Below are positions 47,573 to 55,461 of a stretch of DNA of 64,000 bases, one piece after another. Position numbers and translations under genes: made by a program. The DNA comes from Sphingomonas paucimobilis NBRC 13935 (lineage in GTDB: Bacteria; Pseudomonadota; Alphaproteobacteria; Sphingomonadales; Sphingomonadaceae), in NCBI RefSeq assembly GCF_000739895.2, contig NZ_BBJS01000001.1, positions 1-64,000 on the forward strand, read 5' to 3'. Below the pieces are notes generated by a model that ran no database searches, was not told where the DNA came from, and saw only the letters and a program-made list of their open reading frames with translations. Positions within the stretch are counted from its first letter, which is position 1. Each line of letters starts with the position of its first letter.

Positions 47573-48624
47573 TGATGCGGGGATTGATTCGGCGGATCGG
47601 GCGGCATGGCCGTTTCCGGCTCGGGCAAATGAAGGAAGCGTCGATCGTCGCGCGCGCGACGTGCCTGATCAAGCAACACGATGCACGCCACCAGGAAATC
47701 CGGATCGAGGGTGTCGAACGGCTGTGCAATCCCACGATCCTGCGCACGCCGGACCGGGCGGAAGGGCCCTGGACCGTCATGGTGCGCAGCCCCAATTACC
47801 GGATGCTGGCGGACGGCGCCTATATCGTACCCGGCGGTATTGAGCGGCTGTCGTCGGATAACTGGCTGCTCGGCTATGACGAGGATCTGGGAGTCCGCTC
47901 CGCCGTCCGGCTGGACGATGACGAGGCCAAGGCCGCGTCGCCCGATGCGCGCAATGGCTTTGAGGATCCACGGCTCTTCTTCTGGAAGGATATGGTGTAC
48001 GGACTTTGGAGCGCCTGCCGTCTCGGCCCCGATCAGGTGGCGCCCGATGCGCGCGGCGCCAGCAAGCCCAATTGGAAGGGCAGCAGCAACGTCATGGCGA
48101 TCGCCCCCGTCGACGATGGCGCGATCGGTCGGTCGCTCTCGCTGCCGTCACCTCATGGCTGCGCGCGCGAGAAGAACTGGATGCCCGCGGTCGAGGAGGA
48201 TCGGCTGGCCCTGCTCTATCGGCTGGACAGGATGGAGGTGTATCAGGTGACAGACGACGCGCTGCAATTGATCCACCAGACCGATCAGCCGATCCGCCCG
48301 TTGGTCGGATGGTCGGGATCGTCGCAGCTCATTCCGTGGGAGGATGGCTGGCTCTGCGTCGCGCATCTCGCCTGTCGGCAGCTCAAGGCCAGCTTCTCCG
48401 CAGGCCCCTTTTATCCGCATCGCTTCGTCCGCATCGCCCGCGACTGGCGTGTGACGGGGCTGTCGGAGCCGTTCTTCTTTGAAAAACGGGGTCTCGAATT
48501 CTGTTCGGGGCTGGCGGCCCATGACGGCCGGGTGTTCCTGTCCTATGGCATCGACGATTGTGCTGCGGCGCTGATGTCACTGCCCATCGATAGCGTGAAG
48601 GCGATGATCGCGCCTCTGCGCTGA
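47569..48624 (+). CDS. GH130/GT108-like beta-propeller protein, putative glycoside phosphorylase or transferase
   Basis: 351 residues, soluble. The repeated short segments ARNGFEDPRLFFWKDMVYGL (EDPR motif), GCAREKNWMPAVEEDRLALL (KNWMP) and VFLSYGIDDCAAALMSLP near the end are spaced as in five-bladed propellers of GH130 phosphorylases and related mannosyltransferases. Substrate and even reaction class cannot be read. Three consecutive ATGs (47569, 47572, 47575) begin the gene; GGGGA upstream fits 47575 best. A convergent GT2-TPR gene follows about 210 bp later, possibly a shared glycan pathway. Confidence 0.6.
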   Translation: MMMRGLIRRIGRHGRFRLGQMKEASIVARATCLIKQHDARHQEIRIEGVERLCNPTILRTPDRAEGPWTVMVRSPNYRMLADGAYIVPGGIERLSSDNWLLGYDEDLGVRSAVRLDDDEAKAASPDARNGFEDPRLFFWKDMVYGLWSACRLGPDQVAPDARGASKPNWKGSSNVMAIAPVDDGAIGRSLSLPSPHGCAREKNWMPAVEEDRLALLYRLDRMEVYQVTDDALQLIHQTDQPIRPLVGWSGSSQLIPWEDGWLCVAHLACRQLKASFSAGPFYPHRFVRIARDWRVTGLSEPFFFEKRGLEFCSGLAAHDGRVFLSYGIDDCAAALMSLPIDSVKAMIAPLR

Positions 48625-48691
48625 CCCGCGTGGCGCAAGGGGCCGCCTGCCGCTATGACGGGGCGGTGACGGGCTGTGGGCCTCTTTTCCA

Positions 48692-48838
48692 GTGATCGGC
48701 CTGTCGGTCGCGGTCGGGCGTTTCGTCGAGGCGCTGTTCTGGGCGATCCTGCGCGTGGCGGGGATGGTGGGCGGTGTCGTCCTGCTGGCGCTGATCGGGC
48801 TGGGCCTATTGTGGTGGCTCGTCCGCCGACGGCGCTAG
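48692..48838 (+). CDS. Possible single-helix membrane peptide
   Basis: 48 residues from GTG 48692: an amphipathic start, then VAGMVGGVVLLALIGLGLLWW and a basic end VRRRR, the pattern of a small inner-membrane protein with the tail in the cytoplasm. Codon positions look coding, and the stop touches the convergent GT2 stop (48835). There is no ribosome site at the GTG, and a stop upstream prevents extension. Unrecognised. Confidence 0.4.
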   Translation: MIGLSVAVGRFVEALFWAILRVAGMVGGVVLLALIGLGLLWWLVRRRR

Positions 48839-49845
48839 GCGGCCAGCGTCGCGAGTTGCGAGCGGACGATGTCCAGACTCTGCTGCGCCAGATAGCTGCC
48901 ACGCCCGGTAACGCTGCCGTCCAGGTCAGGGCGTTCACCGATGGTGAGACAGCGTTCCCAGGCCCCCTGTGCCATGGGCAGCCAATGGTCGACCGCTTGT
49001 GCTGGATCGGCCACAGCCTGATCGAACAGGACGTCCCCCAGGACATAGAAATAGTCAGGCGAATCGGGCCATTGTCCGAATTCGGCATCGGCCAGCGCGA
49101 TCGCGTCGGCCAGCCGGCCTGCATGGGACATCAGCGGAATGGCACTGACCACCAACGCATGCCGCCAACCGGCATCGCGCGGGGCTCTGGCCAAGGCTTG
49201 TCCCAGATAATCGCATGCCGTTTGGAAATCGGCCTGCCCTTGGGCTTCCATGCCCAATTGGAACATCAGATAGGGGTTTTCCGGCTGCTCGGCGAGTTCG
49301 CGCAGCAGCAGCGCCTGATTGCGGTCGCGCTTTTTCGCCTTTTGCTGGGCGAGATAGCCATCATGGCCGACATGTACGGGAATACGTTCACGGGGCAGGG
49401 AAGAGGCGACCTGTTCATGGATGCGCCCTTCATAATGGACGCCGCGTGGCAACAATCGCGGAATCCAGCACCGCGTGGGATCGGGGCTACCGTCGACATA
49501 ATTCTCGATACAGACGAAACCCAGGCGTGGCGGCCCCGCGCACCAGCGACGCAGTTCCTCGCCGCCCGTGCTGATCCACTCGTCGGCGTCGAGCATCAGG
49601 TTCCAGTCGGCATCGGCGCAGGCGAGAGCGTGGTTGCGCGCCTCGGCGAAGTCGTCCGGCCAGGGCAGGTGATGCACCTCGGCCCCGGCGGCCTTCGCGA
49701 TCACCACGGTGTCGTCGGTGGAACCGGTGTCGAGCACCACCATCTTGTCGACCCAAGGCGCGACGCTGTTCAGGCAACGCGCGATGCAGCGGGCCTCGTT
49801 CCGGACGATCAGCGTTGCAGCGATCCGAGGGGAAGAAGGCGGCAT
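48835..49845 (-). CDS. Family 2 glycosyltransferase with C-terminal TPR-like region
   Basis: 336 residues. GT-A fold: IAATLIVRNEARCIARCLNS, VVLDTGSTDDTVVIAKAAGA, ARNHALACADADWNLMLDAD then EW, with the DxD in MLDADEW. The C-terminal third (ALLLRELAEQPENPYLMFQL onwards, repeated helical pairs) is a TPR-like extension found in a branch of waaE/SunS-type transferases. Acceptor unknown. Start ATG 49845 (MPPSSPRIAA). Confidence 0.85.
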   Translation of the reverse strand: MPPSSPRIAATLIVRNEARCIARCLNSVAPWVDKMVVLDTGSTDDTVVIAKAAGAEVHHLPWPDDFAEARNHALACADADWNLMLDADEWISTGGEELRRWCAGPPRLGFVCIENYVDGSPDPTRCWIPRLLPRGVHYEGRIHEQVASSLPRERIPVHVGHDGYLAQQKAKKRDRNQALLLRELAEQPENPYLMFQLGMEAQGQADFQTACDYLGQALARAPRDAGWRHALVVSAIPLMSHAGRLADAIALADAEFGQWPDSPDYFYVLGDVLFDQAVADPAQAVDHWLPMAQGAWERCLTIGERPDLDGSVTGRGSYLAQQSLDIVRSQLATLAA

Positions 49846-49942
49846 TCGGCATAATCCTCGACGCAGGGAGTCTCCGCCCGATAAGACCATTCGCCGGTAA
49901 AGATCGGCCTAATGTCCCTGCGCCGCCGCCACGAAAGATTCG

Positions 49943-50698
49943 CTACTTCGCCAGCCGCCCATCCTCCAGCGCCGCCATGTCGAACGGGAAGAGCAGGTCC
50001 GGATCGGGCAGCGGCACGTCGGCGGCAATGTCGGGCGGGGCGATGCGGTGGAGGATGTGGCGGATGATCGCGATCCGCGCGTCCTTCTTGTCGTCGGCGC
50101 GGACCACGTGCCACGGCGCGAACGGCGTATGGGTGCGGATCAGCATCGTGTCGCGTGCCGCCGAATAATCGGCCCATTTGGCCTGCGCGACCTTGTCCAT
50201 GTCCGAGACCTTCAGCGCTTTCAGCGGATCGGTGCGCCGCGCCTCCAGCCGCTTTTCCTGCTCCTTCTTGGAGATGTCGAGCCAGATCTTGACCAGCTTG
50301 ATGCCGCTTTCGACCAGCATTCGCTCGAAATCGGGGGCATCGCGCAGAAAGGCTTCCTGCTCGGTGGCGGTGGAAAAGCCCATGACGACCTCTACGCCTG
50401 CGCGGTTGTACCAACTGCGGTTGAAGATCACGATTTCGCCCGCAGCCGGAAGATGGGTGGCGTAGCGCTGGAAATACCATTGGGTGCGTTCGCGGTCGGA
50501 GGGCTTGGGGAGCGCCACGACCCGGGTGGCACGGACCGAGAGATGCTCGGTGATGCACTTGATCGTCCCGTCCTTACCGGCCCCATCGCGTCCCTCCAGC
50601 ACGATGACGACCCGCTCGCTCGATCCGGCCATCGCCATCTGGGTGCGGACCAGCGCCAGTTGCAGCGCTTCCAGCTCCTCTTGATAATGTTTCGCCAT
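49943..50698 (-). CDS. ppk2: Polyphosphate kinase 2
   Basis: 251 residues, class I PPK2, which transfers phosphate from polyphosphate to nucleoside diphosphates (usually GDP or ADP). Walker A is VVIVLEGRDGAGKDGTIKCI; the lid/Walker B region is IVIFNRSWYNRAGVEVVMGF. Also DISKKEQEKRLEARRTDPLK. The start is firm: AGGAGG stands six bases before ATG 50698. It diverges from rsmE. Confidence 0.94.
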   Translation of the reverse strand: MAKHYQEELEALQLALVRTQMAMAGSSERVVIVLEGRDGAGKDGTIKCITEHLSVRATRVVALPKPSDRERTQWYFQRYATHLPAAGEIVIFNRSWYNRAGVEVVMGFSTATEQEAFLRDAPDFERMLVESGIKLVKIWLDISKKEQEKRLEARRTDPLKALKVSDMDKVAQAKWADYSAARDTMLIRTHTPFAPWHVVRADDKKDARIAIIRHILHRIAPPDIAADVPLPDPDLLFPFDMAALEDGRLAK

Positions 50699-50772
50699 CG
50701 TTACCTCCTGAACCGAAAACGCACCGAGCGGCAAAAGTGGCATGGCGTGCGCGAGGCGTGTAAGCGGGGCCC

Positions 50773-51516
50773 ATGCCCGCTACTCCCGCCTGGCCGCCGC
50801 AATCCACCCCCCGCCTGTTCGTCGATCAGATACTGGCCGAGGGGCCGATCCGCATCGATGGTCCGGCCGCACATTATCTGGTGTCGGTGATGCGGACGAA
50901 GGTCGGCGATCCGGTCAAGCTGTTCGACGACCGGACGGGCGAATGGTTGGGCGTCGCGGCCTCGGTGGGAAAGCGCGACCTGACCCTGGACGTGACCCAA
51001 CGGTTGCGCGAGCGCGAGGCGGTGCCGGATTTGTGGCTATGCGCCGCGCCGTTGAAGAAGGGGCGGGTCGATTGGCTGGCGGAAAAGGCATGCGAACTGG
51101 GCGTGGCGCGTCTGGTCCCGGTCGTCACTCGCCGCACCGTGGTCGACAAGCCCAATACCGAGCGGCTGCGCGCGCATATGATCGAGGCGGCGGAGCAATG
51201 TGGGCGGACCGCGCTTCCGCAAGTGGCCGAGCCGGTGAAGCTGCCCGCGCTGCTGCGCGACTGGCCTGAGGAACGCGCGCTGTTCTTTGCCGACGAGAAT
51301 GGCGGGCTGCCTGCGTTGGAGGCGATGCGCGCGCATCAGGGGCCGGCGGCCATCCTGATCGGGCCGGAGGGCGGTTTCGATAGCGAGGAGCGCGAGGCGA
51401 TCCGCGCGCTCCCGTCCGCCATTGGCATCGGTCTGGGACCCCGCATCCTGCGCGCCGATACGGCGGCGGCGGCGGCCGTATCGCTCTGGATGGCGGCGGC
51501 GGGCGACTGGGGTTGA
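50773..51516 (+). CDS. rsmE: 16S rRNA (uracil-1498-N3)-methyltransferase
   Basis: 247 residues, SPOUT methyltransferase of the RsmE family: N-terminal PUA-like part (HYLVSVMRTKVGDPVKLFDD), then the knotted domain with KKGRVDWLAEKACELGVARL, EAAEQCGRT, AILIGPEGGFDSEEREAI and LGPRILRADTAAAAAVSLW. Modifies the decoding centre of the small subunit. ATG 50773; gshA follows 45 bp downstream, likely co-transcribed. Confidence 0.94.
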   Translation: MPATPAWPPQSTPRLFVDQILAEGPIRIDGPAAHYLVSVMRTKVGDPVKLFDDRTGEWLGVAASVGKRDLTLDVTQRLREREAVPDLWLCAAPLKKGRVDWLAEKACELGVARLVPVVTRRTVVDKPNTERLRAHMIEAAEQCGRTALPQVAEPVKLPALLRDWPEERALFFADENGGLPALEAMRAHQGPAAILIGPEGGFDSEEREAIRALPSAIGIGLGPRILRADTAAAAAVSLWMAAAGDWG

Positions 51517-51561
51517 TTCAGCCTATGGCATCCTCGCGCCCGCCCGCGTAAGGCGCGGTTC

Positions 51562-52935
51562 ATGAGCACCAAGACCGCGAGCACCGCCAAGGGCGCCATC
51601 ATCGAGTCGCGCGATCAGCTGATCGCCAGCTTCGCAAAGGGCGAAAAACCAAGCGATCGCTGGCGGATAGGCACCGAGCATGAGAAGTTCGTCTATGCGC
51701 TGGGCGATCATCACGCCCCCTCTTACGACGAAGCGGCGGGTATCCGCGCACTCTTGGGCGAGCTGGAGCAATATGGCTGGGCGCCGGTGTTGGAGGGCGG
51801 CAACGTGATCGCGCTGACCGGTGCGGACGGCTCGATCAGCCTGGAGCCCGCCGGCCAGTTCGAGCTGTCGGGCGCGCCGCTCGACAATCTGCACGAGACC
51901 TGTGCCGAGACCGGCCGTCACCTGACGCAGGTGAAGGCCGCGGGCGACAAGCTGGGCCTGGGCTTTCTGGGGCTGGGCATGTGGCCGGACAAGACTCGCG
52001 CCGAGCTGCCGATCATGCCCAAGGGGCGCTATGCGATCATGCTGCGGCACATGCCGCGCGTCGGCTCGCTCGGCCTCGACATGATGCTGCGCACCTGCAC
52101 GATCCAGGTGAATCTCGATTATGCGTCCGAGGCCGATATGGTGAAGAAGTTCCGCGTCGGCCTGGCGCTGCAGCCACTGGCCACCGCGCTGTTCGCCAAT
52201 TCGCCTTTTACCGAGGGCAAGCCTAACGGCAAGCTGTCCTTCCGCAGCCATATCTGGTCGGACACCGACCCCGCACGCACCGGCATGCTGCCCTTCGTGT
52301 TCGAGGATGGTTTCGGCTATGAGCGCTATGCCGACTATGCGCTCGATGTGCCGATGTACTTCGTCTACCGCGATGGCAAATATATCGACGCGGCGGGGCT
52401 GTCGTTCCGCGACTTCCTGAAGGGCGAGCTTTCGGTCCTGCCGGGTGAGTTGCCGACGATGGAGGATTGGAACGATCATCTGTCGACCGCCTTCCCCGAG
52501 GTGCGGCTGAAGACCTTCCTTGAGATGCGCGGTGCCGATGGCGGCCCCTGGAGCCGCATCTGCGCGCTGCCGGCACTGTGGGTCGGGCTGCTCTATGACG
52601 ATGCCGCACTCGATGCGGCCTGGGATTTGGTCAAGGGCTGGTCGCTGAACGAGCGGCAGGCGTTGCGCGATTCGGTCCCCGAACTGGCGCTGGATGCGCC
52701 GCTGCCGGGCGGCGGGCGGCTGCGCGATATTGCCGGCGAGGTGTTGGACATCGCCCATGCCGGGCTGGCGGCGCGGGCGCGGTTGAACGCGGCCGGCGAT
52801 AATGAGACCGGCTTCCTTGACCCGCTGCGCGAGATCGTCCGCTCGGGCAAGGTGCCAGCGCAGGTGCTGCTCGACCGCTATCATGGCGAGTGGGGCGGGG
52901 ACATAGCGCGGGTTTACGACGAAGCGAGTTTCTAA
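51562..52935 (+). CDS. gshA: Glutamate-cysteine ligase (plant/alphaproteobacterial type)
   Basis: 457 residues, the first and limiting step of glutathione synthesis. The family-defining RIGTEHEKFVYAL is near the N-terminus, EGGNVIALTGADGSISLEPA and TCTIQVNLDYASEADMVKKF follow, and TFLEMRGADGGPW marks the central domain. This type differs from E. coli GshA and is redox-regulated in plants. ATG 51562. Confidence 0.94.
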   Translation: MSTKTASTAKGAIIESRDQLIASFAKGEKPSDRWRIGTEHEKFVYALGDHHAPSYDEAAGIRALLGELEQYGWAPVLEGGNVIALTGADGSISLEPAGQFELSGAPLDNLHETCAETGRHLTQVKAAGDKLGLGFLGLGMWPDKTRAELPIMPKGRYAIMLRHMPRVGSLGLDMMLRTCTIQVNLDYASEADMVKKFRVGLALQPLATALFANSPFTEGKPNGKLSFRSHIWSDTDPARTGMLPFVFEDGFGYERYADYALDVPMYFVYRDGKYIDAAGLSFRDFLKGELSVLPGELPTMEDWNDHLSTAFPEVRLKTFLEMRGADGGPWSRICALPALWVGLLYDDAALDAAWDLVKGWSLNERQALRDSVPELALDAPLPGGGRLRDIAGEVLDIAHAGLAARARLNAAGDNETGFLDPLREIVRSGKVPAQVLLDRYHGEWGGDIARVYDEASF

Positions 52936-52947
52936 GGGCGTAGCATG

Positions 52948-53045
52948 GGCTTCGACTTCGCTCAGCCTGAACGGGTGGAGGGATACATCCTCAAACTCCG
53001 CTCAGGATAAACTTCGGCGCATCGTGCCGAAGTCGAAGGCTAAGG
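52948..53045. repeat. Repeat family B copy plus degenerate second copy
   Basis: 52948-52974 has TTCGACTTCGCTCAGCCTGA (minus-strand family B). 53010-53045 contains a rearranged version with CCGAAGTCGAAGGCTAAGG at its end. Both lie in the convergent gap between gshA and the methyltransferase gene. Confidence 0.7.
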
Positions 53046-53051
53046 GAAGCG

Positions 53052-54326
53052 CTAACCTCGACGCCCTGCCAACCAGGCAAAGAAGCGCGGTACCAACCCG
53101 TACCGCGCCATCCATTCCGAATATTCCCGATAGGCCGGATCGGCCGACAAATGCCGCTCCTCCGTCCTGGCGCGCCAGTAATAGACGCCGCTGACCGCCC
53201 CCAGCAGGATGGTACTCCGCGCCGCATCGACCCAGGTCCCGGTCGAGAGCACGGGGATGATCGCGATCCACCAGAACAGGTTCTTCGACAGATAGGCCGG
53301 GTGACGCGACACGGCATAGGGTCCGTGGGTCAGGATCCCGCGGTGGGTCAGGTTGGAAAAGCGGATGCCGAACGCCACCGTCGACCAGGCATAGATGGCG
53401 GTCAGCGCCACCAGCACCGCACCGATCGCCGCCAGCAGGATCGGATGCCCTGCAAACCAGTAACTCCATTCGGCGGTCCCCGGTCGGTAATCGAGCGGGC
53501 CGCCATCGGCCATCATGATCGTCGGCGGATAGCAGATCAGCGCCGCCATCCACGCCGCCGCATAAGGGTTGGCCGAGCGGATATGCGCGTCGAGCGGCCG
53601 CATGGTCAGCATATAGCCGACGGTCGCAAAGGCGACGTCGATCACGAACATCAAGGTGATCAGCCAATTGGCCAGCGCCACCGGATCGTGCAGCACGGCG
53701 GACAGATCGCCGCGCACGAAGTTGCCGAACCCGCCGGGCACCACCGCCAGCATGAAGGCCAGGAAGAAGGCCTTCACCCCCCAGGCGCGCAAATGGGCGT
53801 AGATCGCCTCCGCCTCGATGCCCTTCTGTCCGGCCAGCCAGGCGCCCAGCATCCAGGCACCGTCCTTGGGGGCGACCAGCCGCCGGTCGAGCCACAGCAC
53901 ATAGGGAATGGACAGCAGGAACAGCGCCGGGGCTATCCATTCGAAACACCACATGGCAAAGGCGAAATTGCCCCGCCAATAGAAGCGCCCCGTCGCATAG
54001 ATGATCCCGATCACGGCGAAGGTCGCCCACAGGCCGACGAGCTTGGTCAGGCTGATGTCCAGCGTCTCGCGGGCGGGGCGGGGATGGGCCCAGTCGATCC
54101 CGGTCGAGGGATGGCGATGGACCTTGTCCACCATTAGCGACCAGAGGATCATCGGCAGGCCCACCGCCAGCAGATGGACGAGCGCCGCATAGGGTCCGTC
54201 GAGATGCTGCCACCGCGCGATCGCGATCCAGGCCAGCGACCCCGCCAGTCCTGCCAGCCCCACGCCATGCGTCACCGCCGAAATGGGGCGGGGTGGGCGG
54301 CTAGGCAGGACAGGTGTCTCGGGCAT
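53052..54326 (-). CDS. Large polytopic protein with C-terminal isoprenylcysteine/phospholipid methyltransferase-type domain
   Basis: 424 residues, about ten hydrophobic segments. The last ~130 residues match the ICMT/PEMT group: GILTHGPYAVSRHPAYLSKN (SAM-binding HP pair), then YYWRARTEERHLSADPAYRE with the RxxxEE motif. The N-terminal two thirds is an extra membrane region about three times larger than in a minimal ICMT. Substrate unknown (lipid or prenylated/small thiol). No ribosome site is visible at ATG 54326, and a structured small-ORF RNA lies directly upstream. Confidence 0.7.
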   Translation of the reverse strand: MPETPVLPSRPPRPISAVTHGVGLAGLAGSLAWIAIARWQHLDGPYAALVHLLAVGLPMILWSLMVDKVHRHPSTGIDWAHPRPARETLDISLTKLVGLWATFAVIGIIYATGRFYWRGNFAFAMWCFEWIAPALFLLSIPYVLWLDRRLVAPKDGAWMLGAWLAGQKGIEAEAIYAHLRAWGVKAFFLAFMLAVVPGGFGNFVRGDLSAVLHDPVALANWLITLMFVIDVAFATVGYMLTMRPLDAHIRSANPYAAAWMAALICYPPTIMMADGGPLDYRPGTAEWSYWFAGHPILLAAIGAVLVALTAIYAWSTVAFGIRFSNLTHRGILTHGPYAVSRHPAYLSKNLFWWIAIIPVLSTGTWVDAARSTILLGAVSGVYYWRARTEERHLSADPAYREYSEWMARYGLVPRFFAWLAGRRG

Positions 54327-54378
54327 GCGGTCAAGCCCTAACGCAATTTGGTAAGCGGGGCCTTAGCGTCCAACAGTT

Positions 54379-54404
54379 GAGGGGGGCGGCGTCCCGCTCC
54401 CCTC
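54379..54404 (-). promoter_or_regulatory. Strong hairpin between the small ORF and the methyltransferase gene
   Basis: On the minus strand GAGGGG-A-GCGG-GACG-CCGC-C-CCCCTC folds into a stem of ten pairs with one A-C mismatch and a four-base loop, 17 bases past the small-ORF stop. It is followed by AACTGTTGG, not a T tract, so it is not a classical terminator; it may be the 3' end of a discrete RNA or part of a control leader. Confidence 0.5.
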
Positions 54405-54420
54405 GATGTGTACCCTAGCC

Positions 54421-54546
54421 TTAAGCGGCGTAGTTATCGTCAGACCCTGCCCAGGTACAGGCTTGTGCCGCGGGTAACGATCGGCTCCCCAAGGAGGGGG
54501 CAAGTTTCACGGCATGGTGCGTGAGCAGCCAAGTGATCAGCTTCAT
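54421..54546 (-). CDS. 41-residue peptide with hairpin-sequestered ribosome-binding site
   Basis: ATG 54546 is preceded by GGAGGT with a five-base spacer, the best ribosome site in this gap. The peptide opens MKLITWLLTHHAVKLAPSLG and ends AQACTWAGSDDNYAA. It is mildly hydrophobic at the start, with one Cys and two Trp. I recognise no family. Candidates: leader peptide for the downstream methyltransferase, type I toxin-like peptide, or a new small protein. The remaining 54327-54663 stretch is this leader and its hairpins. Confidence 0.5.
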   Translation of the reverse strand: MKLITWLLTHHAVKLAPSLGSRSLPAAQACTWAGSDDNYAA

Positions 54547-54551
54547 TTCGC

Positions 54552-54606
54552 ACCTCCTTTCTCCAAGAGGGAAGGAGGTCTGTAGATGGGCGTAACCCCG
54601 CCATCT
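54552..54606 (-). promoter_or_regulatory. Two 5' hairpins, one sequestering the ribosome site
   Basis: Minus strand, read 5' to 3': first hairpin AGATGGCG / CGCCCATCT (54606-54584, one bulge), then ACCTCCTT (54579-54572) pairing perfectly with AAGGAGGT (54559-54552) around a 12-base loop. The second arm is the ribosome-binding site of the ORF at 54546. Translation should need melting, trans-acting RNA or a ribosome/protein effect. Confidence 0.6.
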
Positions 54607-54663
54607 TCAAGATAGGCGCCGCGTTGGCCTGTCGCTGTCGTCGCTACGGCCGAATTCTCGACC

Positions 54664-54972
54664 TCAAGCCTTGGCCAGCATCTTCTCCGCGCTGGTCTTC
54701 ACGAATTCGCTGATCGGCCCGGCCATCATCGACAGCATCATGGGGATCGCCACCGTGCCGGTGATCGCCCGGTCGGCGATGTTCATGTCGGCCTTCACCG
54801 TCTGCCCCATGGCGATGATGGTCAGCATTAGCCGGTCGTCGGCGGGCCATTCGGACTGGACCTGCCCGCCACCCGGAATATGCGCTTCCAGCTTGGGCAG
54901 GCCCTGTTCGATCCGGCGGCGCGCTTCGGCCTGACCCAGTTCGTGAGGGATGTCGAAATCGACCGATGCCAT
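54664..54972 (-). CDS. Polyhydroxyalkanoic acid system family protein
   Basis: 102 residues. ASVDFDIPHELGQAEARRRI and MNIADRAITGTVAIPMML are typical of the small family named for occurring near polyhydroxyalkanoate genes (PHA granule region). It has an amphipathic pattern and no signal peptide. Function unknown. ATG 54972 (MASVDFDIPH). Lies downstream of the two tRNA genes on the same strand. Confidence 0.75.
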   Translation of the reverse strand: MASVDFDIPHELGQAEARRRIEQGLPKLEAHIPGGGQVQSEWPADDRLMLTIIAMGQTVKADMNIADRAITGTVAIPMMLSMMAGPISEFVKTSAEKMLAKA

Positions 54973-55089
54973 GGGTAAAATCTTTCTCGTCCGTATCAGG
55001 GCGAGGCGGCAGTGGCGGGAATTGCCTTGTTGGTCAAGCACTCGCCATGCTGGGAATGCGCCCGCATCGTCGATAAGGATCGGAAGGGA

Positions 55090-55163
55090 TGGAGCGGGTA
55101 ACGGGAATCGAACCCGTGTATTCAGCTTGGAAGGCTGCTGCACTACCATTGTGCTATACCCGC
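55090..55163 (-). tRNA. tRNA-Gly(TCC)
   Basis: 74 nt including encoded CCA. Acceptor GCGGGTA pairs with TACCCGC, T loop is GGTTCGATTCC, and the anticodon loop CTTCCAA gives anticodon TCC (GGA codons). Follows tRNA-Tyr by 42 bp on the same strand, probably one transcript. Confidence 0.96.
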
Positions 55164-55205
55164 TCATATCCAGCGCCGTGATCGACCCTAGCCGATAGGC
55201 GGGGA

Positions 55206-55291
55206 TGGTGGAAGGGACTGGATTCGAACCAGTGTACGCTCACGCGGGCAGATTTACAGTCTGCTGCCTTTAACCACTCGGCCACCCTTCC
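55206..55291 (-). tRNA. tRNA-Tyr(GTA)
   Basis: 86 nt including CCA, with the long variable arm of class II tRNAs. Acceptor GGAAGGG pairs with CCCTTCC; anticodon loop CTGTAAA gives GTA; T loop GGTTCGAATCC. First gene of a tRNA-Tyr/tRNA-Gly unit. Confidence 0.96.
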
Positions 55292-55321
55292 GGGGTGTCG
55301 CTCCACCGGAGCGAGGCGGGC

Positions 55322-55350
55322 CCAATGCCGAAGCTCGCCGCGCCTGTCAA
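55322..55350 (-). promoter_or_regulatory. Housekeeping promoter of the tRNA-Tyr/Gly unit
   Basis: On the minus strand TTGACA (55350-55345), a 17-base spacer, then CATTGG (55327-55322). The -35 is perfect; the -10 is weak, as is common in GC-rich alphaproteobacteria. Transcription would start about 24 bases before the tRNA-Tyr 5' end. Confidence 0.55.
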
Positions 55351-55461
55351 CGCCGTTTTGTACGTTTTCTGCGGATTGCGGTTGATCCGGTTGCTTGCAT
55401 GTCCAGCGATCGGGACATAGCCTCTGACCCATAACGGAATGTTTCGGGGGTTTCCTGTCCT

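Noticed and set aside
51523..52884. 453-codon minus-strand ORF opposite gshA
   Set aside because: Arg/His/Gln-rich shadow without ribosome site; gshA is unambiguous.
54421..54606. A tmRNA (ssrA) gene, because the small ORF ends SDDNYAA
   Set aside because: No T-arm (GTTCRANNC) with acceptor stem and CCA in the region on either strand, no typical 5' end, and the alphaproteobacterial tag normally begins AND-N.
55090..55291. Genomic-island attachment site at the tRNA genes
   Set aside because: No integrase, no duplicated tRNA 3' end, and flanking genes are ordinary core functions.
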